64,000 nt of DNA from Schistosoma haematobium (GCF_000699445.3 NC_067201.1:20625001-20689000), one strand, 5' to 3'. Counted from the first letter of the stretch, positions 46,440-58,191 are shown. The notes: a model not told the origin generated them from the letters alone. Numbers and translations are program-made.

Positions 46440-47245
46440 TATGCAAACTAGATTAGAGGAAACTGGCCCTCTTATCTCATGCATATGAACAAATGCAGAT
46501 GAAGACAACTAGTGTAGCAACAGTCTCTGCATTAGTAGACCTCAATCTACATAAAGGAAAAGAGCAAGATCCTCAAATACAACACAGAGAACACCAACCG
46601 AATCACACTTGATGGCGAAACTCTGGAAGATGTGGAATCCTTCACGTACCTGAGAAGCATCATCGATGAAAAAGGAGGATCGGATGCAGATGTAAATCCA
46701 TGATTGGCAAAGCAACAACACCATTCCTACAATTAAACAATATACGGAACTCAAAACAACTCTCTCTCTCAATCAACATCAAAGTCACAATATTCAATAC
46801 GAACGTCAAGTCAATTAGTTCTACTGTATGGAGATGAAACTTCCACAATTACTACAACCATCATCAACAATGTACAAGTATTTATAAATAGTGATCTACA
46901 CAACATACTCAACATTCATTGTCCGGATACCATCGGCAATAGCTTACTGTGAGAGAGAACAAACCAACTTCCAATTGAAGAGGAAATTGGGAAAAGATGA
47001 TGGAAATGGATAGAACATACATTACGGAAATCACCAAACTGCATCATGAGACAAGCGCTAACTTTGAATCTTGAAGGGAAATGGAAATGAGGAAGATCAA
47101 AGAGCACATTACATCGGGAAATAGAAGCAGAAGTGAAAAGGATGAATAACAAGTGGAAAGAAGTTGAAAGGGCTGCGGAGGAGAGAGTTGGATGGCGAGT
47201 GTTGGTGAGAGGCCTATGCTCCTCCACGAGGAGTAACAGGCGTAA
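46440..47245 (+). mobile_element. RTE-like element in fst intron 2 (antisense to fst)
   Basis: Runs from the LALLSH-equivalent block to the 3' end GGAGTAACAGGCGTAAG. It is nearly identical to 60140-60925, including the same lesions (a stop at GTAAATCCATGA and a TGTGAGAGAGAAC variant), although the flanks differ. Confidence 0.87.
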
Positions 47246-47249
47246 GTTC

Positions 47250-47809
47250 ATAGATCAGAGGAATGTTCAATCCGATTCGAACTAAGATACATCACTTTTA
47301 TGTTAAATGTTTGATTATAGTTTAACAATCAAACTGATTAGTGTAAGTGAAACATAAACTTAAAGTTAAGAATTTTCCAGTGGATTAACACTTAGCAACA
47401 ACCGATAACCATGATTTTTTAGAATACCTGTTTAGATACTTCAACTTGGTTGATACATACAAATGGAAATATCAAAGTAATTTCACTCTCCTGTCCACCC
47501 CTCACACACACATAGTCAAAGGTAACTTTAGCTTACTACCACTAATATGTAAATACCGCAATTTAGGACTTTGGACTGAATATAAGTAAATGATTGTTGC
47601 TTGTTTTTTGCACACATAACCTGTTGAGAAAATTGTCAATAAGTTGATGACATTTGACCGAAAACTAGGGAAGATGGAATACTGCACTGACTAGGGAATA
47701 TCCCATCTAATTTATTGTTTCTGTGATATAGTCATTATTTTTGATGAAATGTGATATTATATCAGGCCTAATCTTTAAATACTTCTAGGAACATTTTAAA
47801 CTGTGGTAA
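47250..47809. other. No gene or known repeat seen
   Basis: Unassigned DNA of fst intron 2. Confidence 0.35.
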
Positions 47810-48045
47810 CCGAGTTGTATATAAACCCAGCTTGTTTGAAATACATGATTCATATCACAAAGGCTAAGATTGATGTTCTGGACTCAGCATGGTGGCATGG
47901 TTAGTCAGGAAGCAGGACCGGTAAATACTCTAGACTGTTCGTATAGTTTTATGCGTCATTGGTTCAGTCGATAATTCACTGTTCTCTAATTGGCGGTATC
48001 ATTACGTAATGTATTAATAGGGACACAATTACACTGTTATGCATT
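47810..48045 (+). mobile_element. LTR-B, 3' half
   Basis: From CTGTGGTAACCGAG through the TATA box (GTATATAAACCC) and GAAATACATGATTCAT to the CACAATTACACTGTTATG end. The U3 part is lost. Confidence 0.7.
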
Positions 48046-48264
48046 ATAATGGACTTCAGTTATTCAGTGTTTAATTTAAGAAAGTCACATCAACATCTTA
48101 AATCTAAAGATCTTTCATAATAGTCTAAGGATGATTCTTTCAAGAGGTTCTTATATTAGGGAGAAAAAAACAATTAGGCACTCCACTATTTATGATACAT
48201 TTTGCTTGGAATTGATAACATTGAATAGCCAGTAGTGAAATTAAATATGTATATGTATTCGTAT

Positions 48265-48578
48265 TGTAGTGAAGAAGAACACGGGTGGGGACAATCGATT
48301 GTATTTAGCACAAAGATCACAGACTATCTCAATAAAATGTGAATACCATAAAGTCAATCGTCAATTTGCAAAATATCATTCCATCATATCAAACTGTACT
48401 GTTCCCGTTGCAAACACTAATCCATTGTCGCCCATTCCATTGTACATGCGTTTTCTTACAATTCCATTGTGCTCTTGCTCTTCCTTTCTCGATCTTCGCC
48501 ATCTTCTGCTGCCGGACATTACGTTCTTTTAACGCACGTTATATACTACTTATATCAATATAAGTAGCTCACACCACA
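48265..48578 (-). mobile_element. LTR-A solo LTR with 4-bp target duplication
   Basis: 314 bp. The plus strand reads TGTAGTGAAGAAG to CTCACACCACA, flanked by perfect GTAT at 48261-48264 and 48579-48582. It is the longest LTR-A copy, with extra sequence in the middle, and on the right it abuts an S-alpha unit. Confidence 0.92.
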
Positions 48579-48579
48579 G

Positions 48580-48790
48580 TATTGCACAAGCAAGTGGCTA
48601 TCAGGACTCAATAGTTAAGTGGATAACACGATAGCGTTTGAAGCGAATGATATTGGGTTCGAGTCTCAAAGTAAACATCAACTCTGAGATACAGGTATAT
48701 CCAGTCGAAAAGTCCAAAATAGGACCAAACATGCTTCCTGGATTCCACTGCTAGCTACTATCCATATTTGTATATTTCTCATTGTTTATT
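48580..48790 (+). repeat. S-alpha unit
   Basis: Good promoter (GGACTCAATAGTTAAGTGG; B box GGTTCGAGTCT at 48656-48666). The hammerhead (48690-48760) has both core strands damaged (GTCGAAAAG, GACCAAAC). Confidence 0.83.
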
Positions 48791-49194
48791 AACGTCTACA
48801 TCATCATTCGCAGCAACTAGAAATCATATTCCAACAAGGATTTAATAAATTAACATTACAAATAAAAACAGACTGAAAGTTTACAAGTGTCCAGTTTCAT
48901 TATTCATTAGTTCTTATTCCTGATGGAATTCTCCTTACTAGATTGTAATCAGATCAGTTCTAAAATTAAGACAATGATGAAATCAGTTACTACTCACTGT
49001 CAAACACTCAATTTGTACAGGGAGTAACTCGTAGTTCAAATCATATTATGATAATATTTTTGACCGTAACACTAGGTAACATCCTTTCGAACACCATGGA
49101 TAACATAAGCTCTACCTCAGCATCACAAAAAATTCTCCCTAAACAACGTGCTTCCTTGATCAAGTAAAACTTCTTATCAGTATTGAGTTGTGGA

Positions 49195-49580
49195 GATTAT
49201 TAAGTTTTTAATTGAGATCCTGAACTGATTGATGTTAGACCACCGTTGAAAACATAGAATTAATAGACGGCCATTTCGTCCCATTGTGGGACTCTTCAGA
49301 AGTTCACATCCACGATCCCGACTGCGGAATTCTAACCCAGGGCCTTCAGTCTCACACGCGAATGCTTAACTTCTAGATCACTGAGCTGGCCAGTATCCAA
49401 CAGTGTCAATGTCTAACCTCGACTAATCCACGAAATTGCGTGACCATCTTCCATTGTACTGAGGCAGAAACCTGTCTCTATCCGACACGGATTAGGACGA
49501 AGCGGTCATCCAGTACTTTCAGGTTTTCAATGACAATCTAACATCAATCAGTTCATGATCTCAATCCAAAACTTTGTATG
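49195..49580 (-). repeat. HH2 inverted dimer in fst intron 2
   Basis: A minus-oriented unit (49195-49489, ATTGATGTTAGACCACC subtype) joins a plus-oriented 3' end (49490-49575). The minus-strand hammerhead at 49258-49306 keeps CTGAAGA, a perfect 5-bp stem II and GAAA, but stem I pairing is poor. Its orientation is sense relative to fst. Confidence 0.83.
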
Positions 49581-49642
49581 ATATTTATTCTGGTATATAA
49601 TGACTTTCATAGTAAATAAACTATAATATCAATACTATTTAC

Positions 49643-49840
49643 CTTCATTACATGCTTGAACACAATTCGGTGTACCAGATTCAAATAATAAATGATCCGT
49701 TAAATATTCTTGTTGAGTTATTTGACGATTTAAATAGAATCCACCACGTTTACAACATTCTAATTGTGATATACTCTCTTCCATTAATCCAATACAATTA
49801 CCACTATTTAAACGTTTTGCAAAACATGATCCAGTTGTCA
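49643..49840 (-). CDS. fst: Follistatin, exon 2 (N-terminal follistatin domain)
   Basis: 198-bp exon, predicted residues ~47-111. It encodes a compact cysteine-rich domain: GSCFAKRLNSGNC, LECC with the characteristic double cysteine, GGFYLNRQ, and GTPNCVQACNE. This matches the N-terminal activin-binding domain of follistatin, where the equivalent landmarks are G-x-C-W, E-E-C-C and G-x-P-N-C. The initial aromatic landmark Trp is replaced by Phe. The acceptor is TTAAAACAG|TG and the donor GAAG|GTAAAT, both phase 1, and the length is an exact multiple of three. This domain distinguishes true follistatin from agrin or SPARC-type proteins. Confidence 0.9.
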
Positions 49841-49904
49841 CTGTTTTAAATTTAAAGAAGAAACAAAACAGATGTGGTGGATGAAACATAAGGAAAAGCT
49901 TATA

Positions 49905-50090
49905 TTAAACTTTCAATGGTTAAGATCATGAGTCAGTTGAAGCTAGACCACCATGGAAAACCTCTAAGCACTGGACGGGGATTGCAGTAATTTCAATGGT
50001 TAAGATCGTCAGCTTCAACCGACTCATGATCTTAACCATTGGAATTACTACAATCTCCACAAAACCCATCTGATATCATAGTAAACTGTT
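49905..50090 (+). repeat. HH2 inverted end-to-end fragment
   Basis: Consists mostly of HH2 3' ends facing each other: CAATGGTTAAGATCATGAG on the left and its complement on the right, with a partial third end between. TAAACT at both sides is a candidate 6-bp target duplication. There is no promoter or hammerhead core. Confidence 0.75.
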
Positions 50091-50099
50091 AGATTGATG

Positions 50100-50515
50100 G
50101 TTCTTTTTTCTGGCTAGCGTCTTTTTTCTTGCGAGTTAGTTTTCTAAGGGAGACTTGGAGAACTACGAAAGCAATCATCCAGAAGATACAAGTGTTTATT
50201 AACAGTTGTCTATGCAAAATACTTCGGATCCGTTGGTCATACACTGTTAGCAACGACCTACTGTGGGAGAGAATAAACCAGATCCCAGTGGAGGAAGAAG
50301 TCAGGAAGTAGCGCTGAAAGTGGATAGGTCACATGTTGAGAAAAGCACCCAACTGCGTCACAAAGCAAGCACTCACTTGAAATCCTCAATGCCAAAGGAG
50401 AAGAGGAAGACGAAAGAACACATTACACCTAGAAATGGAGACAGATATGAGAAGAGTGAACAATAATTGGACAGAACTAGAAAGGATTGCCCAGGACAGA
50501 GTGAGTTGGAGAATA
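50100..50515 (+). mobile_element. RTE-like element, C-terminal fragment
   Basis: Preceded by the GCGAGTTAGTTTTCTAAGGG block seen at 20.2 and 41.8 kb. Then ETWRTTKAIIQKIQVFINSC and RILRIRWSYTVSN-type sequence to GGATTGCCCAGGACAGAG. It lacks the final 3' tip. Confidence 0.78.
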
Positions 50516-50519
50516 AATT

Positions 50520-51660
50520 TTCCATAACTTCAGCTCGCATATTTATTGAATAAAGTAATATACCTCTTAATAGTTTTGTAATTGTGAGGACGACCTACAG
50601 ATAAGTTCGAAGAAGCTCTAAGAAGTTTGGAAAGATTCAAAGATATTCCATCCAATCATGTTTTCAAAAAATATTCCAGATGTAACTTCCCTATTGAAAA
50701 AACATTAAAACCTTTGTATACGAACTGGATGACTATAATGATGATTTCGTTTTCACTAAAAACTATAAACACATGAGGAATTTATACCATATTGGACACT
50801 GTTTAAAATAGAATTCCTTCTCAATTGTCTTCTATATTTTCATTTATGACTTGGAAGGTTCTAGCATTCGAGTGTTCCAGTTGTACATGGTATATCAAAG
50901 AATCTAAGCTCTATATATAACAGTAATTGTAAACTATTCAACACGTAGTCAAAATTAACCACTAGTTTCTTCAATACACATTTGGTTTACTCTTTTGAAA
51001 CAGAAGAAATAGGTACATATTGTACCGATTATTATGAATGGGTTTAATGTGATAATGGTTTTTAGGAATCAGATCAAGGATGCATGTGATTCAGTGACAT
51101 ACTACAGTTGTATTGTGTTTAAGTTGGCGACTTGTTTGAATATGACAAATGACTTGGGTAATATTGTAATGTTATGTCAATCAGCTTCTGGTTAGTTTAT
51201 AAATCGTCATCATATAGCAGTGCATAGTTTTCTTGAAGAGAAGAATTGTATTCCTTTTATTTAGTGCAGAAGTGAAAATTGATCATGTATACAATCATTG
51301 TAAACTTGTAGTGATCTACTTTTATCAAGAGAACGCGATTGGTTTAATGGTAACAATTATTATTATAACCAATTGTACCAGTGATTGTTTTACTGTACTT
51401 GTTTGTTTAACTGTACTAAAGACATACACTCTTCCGTTGCTTATGACCTTGCAAGTACTAACGTTTGCTCAGTGATTCCTCTTGTACTCCTTTGGCATGA
51501 TCTCGGTACTCTTTCGATACCACGAGATCGTCAACAAATATATCTCGCTACAACCTCCAATCGCCTTCTGATATCTGGTACGCAACCTTCTTGTAGTGGT
51601 GATCACAGTCAACCGCGACTCGACGTTACACTACAAACTTATAATCATAGATAAATATTT
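50520..51660. other. No gene or known repeat seen
   Basis: Part of fst intron 1. Two overlapping 80-89 codon frames (51233-51475, 51385-51654) carry no recognisable motif. Confidence 0.35.
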
Positions 51661-51662
51661 GA

Positions 51663-51895
51663 ATGGAGATTTGTGGAGATTGTAGTAATTTAACAGTTGA
51701 ATTCAAAAGAAGATCTAAGTAAACACGTCATTTAGACCGAAGGTAATGGGTTCGAGTCTTACATGAAGGATTGTAAATATACACTGTCAAGGAGTAATCC
51801 CATACTAGGACGAAAAAGGTCACTCATTGCTTCCAAGTTTTCAATGACGATCCAGCCTAGATCAACTTATGAATTCACCTGTTAAAATACTTGAA
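51663..51895 (+). repeat. HH2 folded-back subfamily, copy 1
   Basis: A minus tail (TTTGTGGAGATTGTAGTAA) is fused to a plus unit at GTCATTTAGACCGAAGG. It has B box GGTTCGAGTCT and a decayed hammerhead. The same fusion point occurs at 56335-56525. Confidence 0.78.
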
Positions 51896-52099
51896 TATAA
51901 ACTAAAAATCTATCTATAATTAAGCTTGAAAAACGGGGTAAATCAGCTTGTAATAAGTACTGTTTCATCATAGATATTGGATGATATAATGAAGAAAATG
52001 ATGTAATACTTGTCGGTTGGTTTTATTTATTACCCAACTTAGGACTCTTTTGTTTAGTTGAATCAATAATGGCATATGAGATCATTTGAATAGATACCT

Positions 52100-52210
52100 G
52101 GATACTTTCTTTGTTTACAACTGCATGTTTAATGGTTGTAGTATTCAGAACATGTGTTTCATCCTATTTGCGATTAGTCAATTGTATGTGCTTGTATTCT
52201 GTTACTAATC
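52100..52210 (-). repeat. Decayed S-alpha hammerhead piece
   Basis: TGTGTTTCATCCTATTTGCG then TTAGTCAATTG preserve the block order at low identity. Confidence 0.55.
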
Positions 52211-52429
52211 TTTACAATAAAACTAAGATATAATACTTATCATTTCAAGTATACTACTTATTATTCGTAATAGTTTGTATTGTCTCACTGTAGATATTAA
52301 GGACTGGATTGAATCATTCTATGATAGACCATAAGTTCTACTATGAAACAATAAATTCTGAGTTTAACCTTTAGGATGAATGAAAATAACACTGAGATCA
52401 CGGGTCATTATAAATGAGACAAAATATCT

Positions 52430-52695
52430 ATTATATTCACTTGGTATTATTTGTTTGAATCTTATTGGTATATGTGCATTCTGTGTAGGATGCCTCTATA
52501 TTGCCTCAAGTCGCATGGATTCTAAACAAAGATGGATGGTGGCTAGCAATGGAATCCAGGGCTCTGAGTTCGAGTCCCTGAGTAAACATCAAATCTGAGA
52601 TGCAGACACATCCAGCTGACGAGTCTCAAACGGGACGAAACACGCATCCTGGATTCCACTGCTAACCACTATTCATCTTTACTTATAATATAGAA
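52430..52695 (+). repeat. S-alpha inverted dimer
   Basis: A minus-oriented tail and start of hammerhead (52430-52559) is joined at GGAATCCAGGG|CTCTGAG to a plus-oriented B box (GAGTTCGAGTCCC) and hammerhead. The outer ends of both halves are the same 3' block (CTA(A/G)CCAC). Confidence 0.85.
52603..52661 (+). ncRNA. Type I hammerhead ribozyme (S-alpha), intact core
   Basis: CTGACGA at 52616-52622, stem-loop II GTCT...GGAC (three Watson-Crick pairs and one U-G), GAAA at 52637-52640, and cleavage predicted after C52648 (GCATC|CTGG). Stem I pairs ATCCAG with CTGGAT. Stem III is very short, as in the known schistosome ribozyme, which is thought to work best as a dimer. It is the best-preserved S-alpha ribozyme in the window. 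It lies in fst intron 1 on the antisense strand. Confidence 0.85.
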
Positions 52696-53384
52696 TATAT
52701 TTGTAAACAAAATGTGAAGAGAAATAAAACGCCAACAGGTATAGAAATAATCATAAGACTCACTTGCTAAGCCTAATTTACCCGAATGTAAAGATAAAGA
52801 GGCTACAAACTTGATTTATCATAGCCCTTTTGTTCGATATAAAAGATATGATTGAACCTAATAAAGAAACGTACCAAGTATACGATAAACTACACTAAAT
52901 GATTTGGTTCTATCTACTGTATGATGTTTATTAGTCAACTGTAATAGAATGAAGCTGTATATTCGTTTTGTCATACCTTATCACAAGTACAGAGAGAAGT
53001 GTTCATTAACTTATTAACGAAATTGTCTAATTGTAACCACCTTCCACCCACCCCACCGCTTTAATGTAGTTCTTTGAACAGAACAGTCTAAAGTCATGGA
53101 TACATATAAATATAGTAAAACTAGGTAATTTATCCTTTAACTCTATTCATCATTTTCTTTCTTTCATTTTCATGGAGAGGTAATATGAAAAGTGAAACTA
53201 ACTTCATTAGACCATTATCACCTTTTTGCTTCTCTTTTATCTTTTTGTTCTATAATATGAACAATATATAACAAGAATATCTTTCTTTTCCATTTGGAAT
53301 ATAATATAGTTGACAAATGAACTTGTCATTAGAAACGGATTCATAATGTTCACTATTGTAATAATAATAATAAAAGAATAATAA
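52696..53384. other. No gene or known repeat seen
   Basis: AT-rich intronic sequence of fst intron 1. Confidence 0.35.
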
Positions 53385-53790
53385 TTGAATAGTTGAATTC
53401 ATCAATCGATTTAAATTAGATCATTATGAATAGTCTGAAAGTATTGGATAGTTGTGATCAATGGAAATCAACTATGTATGTTGTAAAGCAATTACTTACT
53501 GAAAATAATGATACACGGTTGAGTAATATCATGGATTGGTTGAAGTTAGATATGAACACCGTTGGATTCCAGCTCAATGGTCGCATACGAGATCGAAGGT
53601 CCTGGATTTGAATCTCGCTTGGCGAGATCGTAGATATACACTGTCAAAGAGAAGTCCTACAAAAGGACGAAACGTCTATCCAGTAGTTCCAGGTTTTCCA
53701 TAGTGGTCTAGCTTTAATTAACTCATGAGTTCAATCATTAAATTACTAAAATATCCATACCCTCCCCCCATTCTGATAAAAGAATAACAG
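53385..53790 (+). repeat. HH2 inverted dimer
   Basis: A minus-oriented end (53385-53460) joins a plus unit with leader (ATGGATTGGTTGAAG), a promoter lacking part of the A box, and a decayed hammerhead (GTCAAAGAGAAGTCC; GAAA kept). Confidence 0.8.
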
Positions 53791-54654
53791 TTTATTGATC
53801 ATAGATTTCTTTGAATGAAAAGAAGTAACTATTTTTAATCGAATGTCATGCATCTTAGAGATGACTTTGAATGATACTGATTGAAATCATTGACAATACT
53901 ACTATGAATTTTCGTTATAACATTTCACTATATGAGCAGTTTACTCTGTTGTATATATTGAAGAGAAAGTGATTTGATACAACTTGACAAATTGAATCAT
54001 TCAAATAGTTCATAATGTGGATGATTATAACAGAATAAGAGTATTATTATCCAAATAATACTTAGAACTTATTAAAACTTGCCAGAACTTGTATTCTCCT
54101 ATTTCTCATACTGAGAACTGTAGTTATTTAATACTAGTTTCCATAAGCTTTGATAGTTGATGAAGCTTAAATGAGCCGAAACTCATCACTAGAATTCCAC
54201 CATTAATTACATTGGAAACATACTAAAGTTTTTGTATTTGGAAATCACAGTATACAAATAAGTAAATTAGTCACTAAGTTTGAATATGTTGTTTGTTTTT
54301 ATCTAGACAAAGATGAAGAACTATAAAACTTCCTTAATGTTCAAGGATAAAACAACTTCATAAAGAATCTGGACCTCTACATACGTACGGTATGGTTTGT
54401 CAGTAAGTATTTGATACAAGTGATTAAACTGTTTACCCAGTTAGATGAGAAAGTAGCTGAGTAGTTGTAGATGTCTGATGGAACAGTTAATGGTCACTTA
54501 TTCTTATTGCATGATTCAAAGATATTAACATCTCATAGACATATAGATGAAAATATTCAAAGTAATACATTAGAATATTGAATAACAACTGATCATTCAA
54601 ACAAATCTCATAGTGAATAGAGTAGAAGGAAAACACTTCTTAAAAGAAGACGAA
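53791..54654. other. No gene or known repeat seen
   Basis: Unassigned DNA of fst intron 1. Confidence 0.35.
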
Positions 54655-55060
54655 TCATCAAGAGGACGAAATGTATGTCCTGGATTCCACTGTTAGCCAC
54701 TATCTATCATTGCTTACAAAAAGCTTGTGAATTAAGGCTATATCGAGGCAATACGTACAGGATGCACATATATCAATAATAAGAGACTGATCAATTGTAG
54801 TCCTAAACATCAATGGAAAGATTCAAGTAAACAATACCAAGTGATTTTAAACTTCAACCTAATGAACAAGTTAGTGACTAACAGATTCAATAGTGAAGTG
54901 ATTAACATGATGTCACTTGAAGCGAACGGTATTGGGTTCGAGTCATAGAGTGGATATCAACTCTGAGATGCAGGTACATCCAGCTGACGAGTCCCAGATA
55001 AGATAAAACATGCATCCTGGATTCCACTGCTTATAATACATTATACGATTGATGGTTGTA
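54655..55060 (+). repeat. S-alpha tandem units
   Basis: The 3' half of one hammerhead (54660-54705) is followed by a complete unit ending with a hammerhead at 54965-55030. The complete one keeps CTGACGA, but GAAA has become AAAA. The tail block (ACAATACCAAGTGA) and B box (GGTTCGAGTCA) are clear. Confidence 0.86.
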
Positions 55061-55311
55061 AGCATAATAATGATCTTTATTGTATTTCATGTTTAAAAAG
55101 TTCTTAACTTTGACGACAACAACAACAAAAACAGTCTAATGTCAGCACATGTCTGACAACAAAAAAGTGACCTCCAAAAAATAATATTAGTCAATATAAC
55201 CTGTGAAGGGGAATTTCTTTGATGATTTGTTTATTACACGAAATTAGAAAATAATACTAGTAAACAAAATTAATAGTATTTTTACAAATTATAACTCAAT
55301 ATTAATACTAG

Positions 55312-55588
55312 TGTGGTGTGTACTACTGATGTCATTAGATATAAGTAGTATATATCATCAATCGAAAATAAAATACCTGGCAGCAGAAGATTAAGCAGAT
55401 TTAAGAAAAGAGAACGAGGACAAAGTATGATTGATATGGAAATGATGGAACAACCAAGTCTGAGACAACGGATTGACATTTTGTAAATGAAGTATTCACT
55501 GTATGGTTCTCAGATTCTAGTAAGATATTTTGTAATGTTTATACTCAAATACAATTGGTTGTCCCCATTTGTGTCCTCGTTCACTTCA
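55312..55588 (+). mobile_element. LTR-A solo LTR
   Basis: 277 bp, TGTGGTGTG to TTCACTTCA. The left flank CTAG is not repeated on the right (TGAT), so the target duplication is lost or the ends have mutated. Confidence 0.75.
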
Positions 55589-55709
55589 TGATAACTATTA
55601 AACATCGGAGAACACTGATAAATTTCTTGTATGTTTCATTCTCTACGAATGTTTACTGATAATTCATTATAAGCAAAAGTTGGGTTATAACAAAGTATTT
55701 CCGATGTAT

Positions 55710-55885
55710 CAAAAGGGGTTTTGTGGATATTATAGTAATTTTAATAGTTGTGACGGGATCATGGATGCGCACTGTTGAGCAGGAGTCTCACAATAGGACG
55801 AAACGGCCATCCATTGCTTCCAGATTTTCCATGGTTGTCTAGTTTCAATTGACTCATAATCTCAACTATTAAAATATTTCAGATG
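55710..55885 (+). repeat. HH2 inverted dimer, short
   Basis: A minus tail only (GGGGTTTTGTGGATATTATA) is fused to a plus hammerhead half (GATCATGGATGCGCAC start). The core reads TTGAGCAGGAGTC. Confidence 0.78.
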
Positions 55886-56334
55886 TATTTGCGATACATT
55901 GTTGGATATAGTAACAGAAAGGTCTGTTTCATATAAGTTTCATACCATTTAACACATATCAGTAAAAACCATCACCAATCATGAAGCAATTAATGTTCTT
56001 TCTCATTGAGATTCAAGAGTGGGTCAACTGATGTCATAGTTGAAGGAAGTCTATCACAGTTTGAATAGATAAGTGATGACATCTTTAAGTGACAGATTTC
56101 AATCGTGCTTAAAAATATTATTTCGCCTCAAGACTATCTGTACATACACACACCGTCTTGACAAGTACCAACTAGCATGAAACTCTGATCAATGCTGGAC
56201 TTCCTAACGGCTGATTACAATCACCTAACATATTTTTATGTTTCAATCAAAAGTGACAACTTTATTGAAATATCATTCGTCTATCAATTACAGTATTAAT
56301 CTATGCTGACTAACATAATGAATTAATCATCAGA

Positions 56335-56525
56335 AATAAGGATTTGTGGAGATTGTTGTATTGTAACAGCTGAATTCACAAGACAATCTAAGCTAGACCG
56401 TCATTTAGATCGAAGTACATAGGTTCGAGTTTCACGTGAAGGATTGTGGATGTGCACTGCCAAGAAGGAATCTAATACTAGGTTGAAAATGATCATCTAT
56501 TGCTTTCAATTTTTCAATAATGATA
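56335..56525 (+). repeat. HH2 folded-back subfamily, copy 2
   Basis: Shares the fusion point GTCATTTAGA(C/T)CGAAG with 51663-51895, with a similarly altered hammerhead. It ends in R500 sequence. Confidence 0.75.
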
Positions 56526-56930
56526 TGAACACAAGCATTGGTACAAGTAAGCAGCAAACAGATATGCGCCATATAAATCATTCGATTTGTGTGAGGGCTT
56601 GGATACTACCTGGTGGTTTAACTAAGGGGTCACAGTCAGAGCCTTCGACCTAAAGGTCTAATCCACAAGGCAGTGGAACAATGTTAGGAGATGCATTCCC
56701 ATGGTAGCCGGTGATCAACGATTGATTCATACGCCATTTATTTCCTTAGGATCCTGAAGCCCATGTACACCATTGGTTTAGGATAAGAGTTTCCCAACTC
56801 TCCTAAATGGATCCTCCATATCCACCAACCCAGTTAAATCGCTGAACATTCGTATTTTCATCCTCTCAATTTTATAAACAATACCCTGATCACAAAAAAG
56901 CAGTAAGTAGAACTTCCCTATCAGTAGTTG
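56526..56930 (-). repeat. R500 repeat
   Basis: Minus-strand copy lacking the extreme tail. Plus-strand landmarks are CACAAGGCAGTGGAACAATG and GGGAGACCC-equivalent AGTTTCCCAACTCTCC. Confidence 0.78.
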
Positions 56931-57097
56931 TATGTACATGACTATTTAAGTGTATTTCAAGAGTAACAACCGACTCTCTTCACTTTCAACCATACCATCA
57001 ATTCAATAACTATGATCATTTATCAATCAATCAATCAATCAATTAATAATATCATAATCAATAATAATCAATAATGATTATGTTTTATTCAACTAAC

Positions 57098-57233
57098 CTG
57101 TAGTACTTTCAATACAATAATTGATCGATAATAAATTGATAATTAAATTAATTAATAATCCTGATAAGAAATAAATATTCATTGTATAATATCCATACCA
57201 TAATGTATGATTGATATGATGTAATAGAATCAT
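57098..57233 (-). CDS. fst: Follistatin, exon 1 (signal peptide)
   Basis: Encodes residues 1-45 from ATG at 57233-57231. A second in-frame ATG at 57182-57180 begins a more typical signal peptide: MNIYFLSGLLINLIINLLSI then NYC, a long hydrophobic run. Either start is possible; the second gives a cleaner secretion signal. The exon ends ACAG|GTTAGT (phase 1) and joins the phase-1 acceptor of the exon at 49840 across a 7.3-kb intron. Because the exon is short and unsupported by similarity, its assignment rests on phase match, splice donor, secretion signal and position. The upstream flank has AT- and TAG-rich simple repeats; no promoter motif is assigned. Confidence 0.7.
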
Positions 57234-57405
57234 TTCTATATAGGATCTGTTTATAGATATATTTTAATGTCTAAATGGTATTTATCTCTTTCTAAATAAG
57301 AGTTCTTTTCCTGTTTGATGAATAGTATATCACTGATGTATTATGACTAATACTACTACTATTAGTATTAGTAGTAGTAGTAGTATATCTATCTATGTAT
57401 CTAGG

Positions 57406-57449
<44 letters not shown>

Positions 57450-58137
57450 AATGGGTAACCAGTGATTACGTAACTGTAATGAATGTTTATTTGGTTCCCT
57501 TTTACAAATAAACAACAAAAGAAAAACCACTGATTATAATAAATAATTTAATGAATAATAAACAATATTGAATAGAGATGATGCATAACAAAATGATCTA
57601 ATTTGATTGTTTAATAATGATGATGATATATATATATATAGAGAGAGATGGATAAATGAGTGATCTTTTATGAATGATGAATGAGGATGATGATGATACC
57701 CTTTAAAAACATGAAATAATATGATGATGATTATAATGAATCTGGATTGCTTTTATAGTTGATTATGTATACACTCACACACAAACTCACACATTCACAC
57801 ACACACACACAGAGAGACCGCAAACATAAAGTGACACTAACAGAATTAATAGGATAATGATGATAGTAATAATAAACATAAACTGACCAATGTATTAGTT
57901 AGTTGACTAATTAACTATGGACTATTGAAATGTTTGTTTGTTTGTGTTTGTTCGATGATCCGGTTGTTTGTTATTGTTGATTTTTTTATTTTTCTCCTCC
58001 ATTTATTGTGCTTATTAAATAAATTAGCGATTCAGACAATCAGGTTAATTATAAGCGCGAACACATATACACATGAACATATATACACATACACACAGAG
58101 AGGGACATAATTTTATTCACGCCTACATTGCTGAAGG

Positions 58138-58138
<1 letters not shown>
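57234..58138. other. fst upstream flank with microsatellites
   Basis: Contains a CTA/TAG hairpin-forming patch (57352-57382), a TA run (57413-57446), a short TA and GA run (57628-57648), ATG/ATGA repeats (57670-57700) and CA-rich stretches (57770-57812, 58065-58096). No gene is supported. Confidence 0.55.

Positions 58139-58191
<53 letters not shown>
58139..58191. repeat. (AT)n microsatellite
   Basis: About 26 perfect AT units, separated by only 12 bp from the TAG array. Confidence 0.97.
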
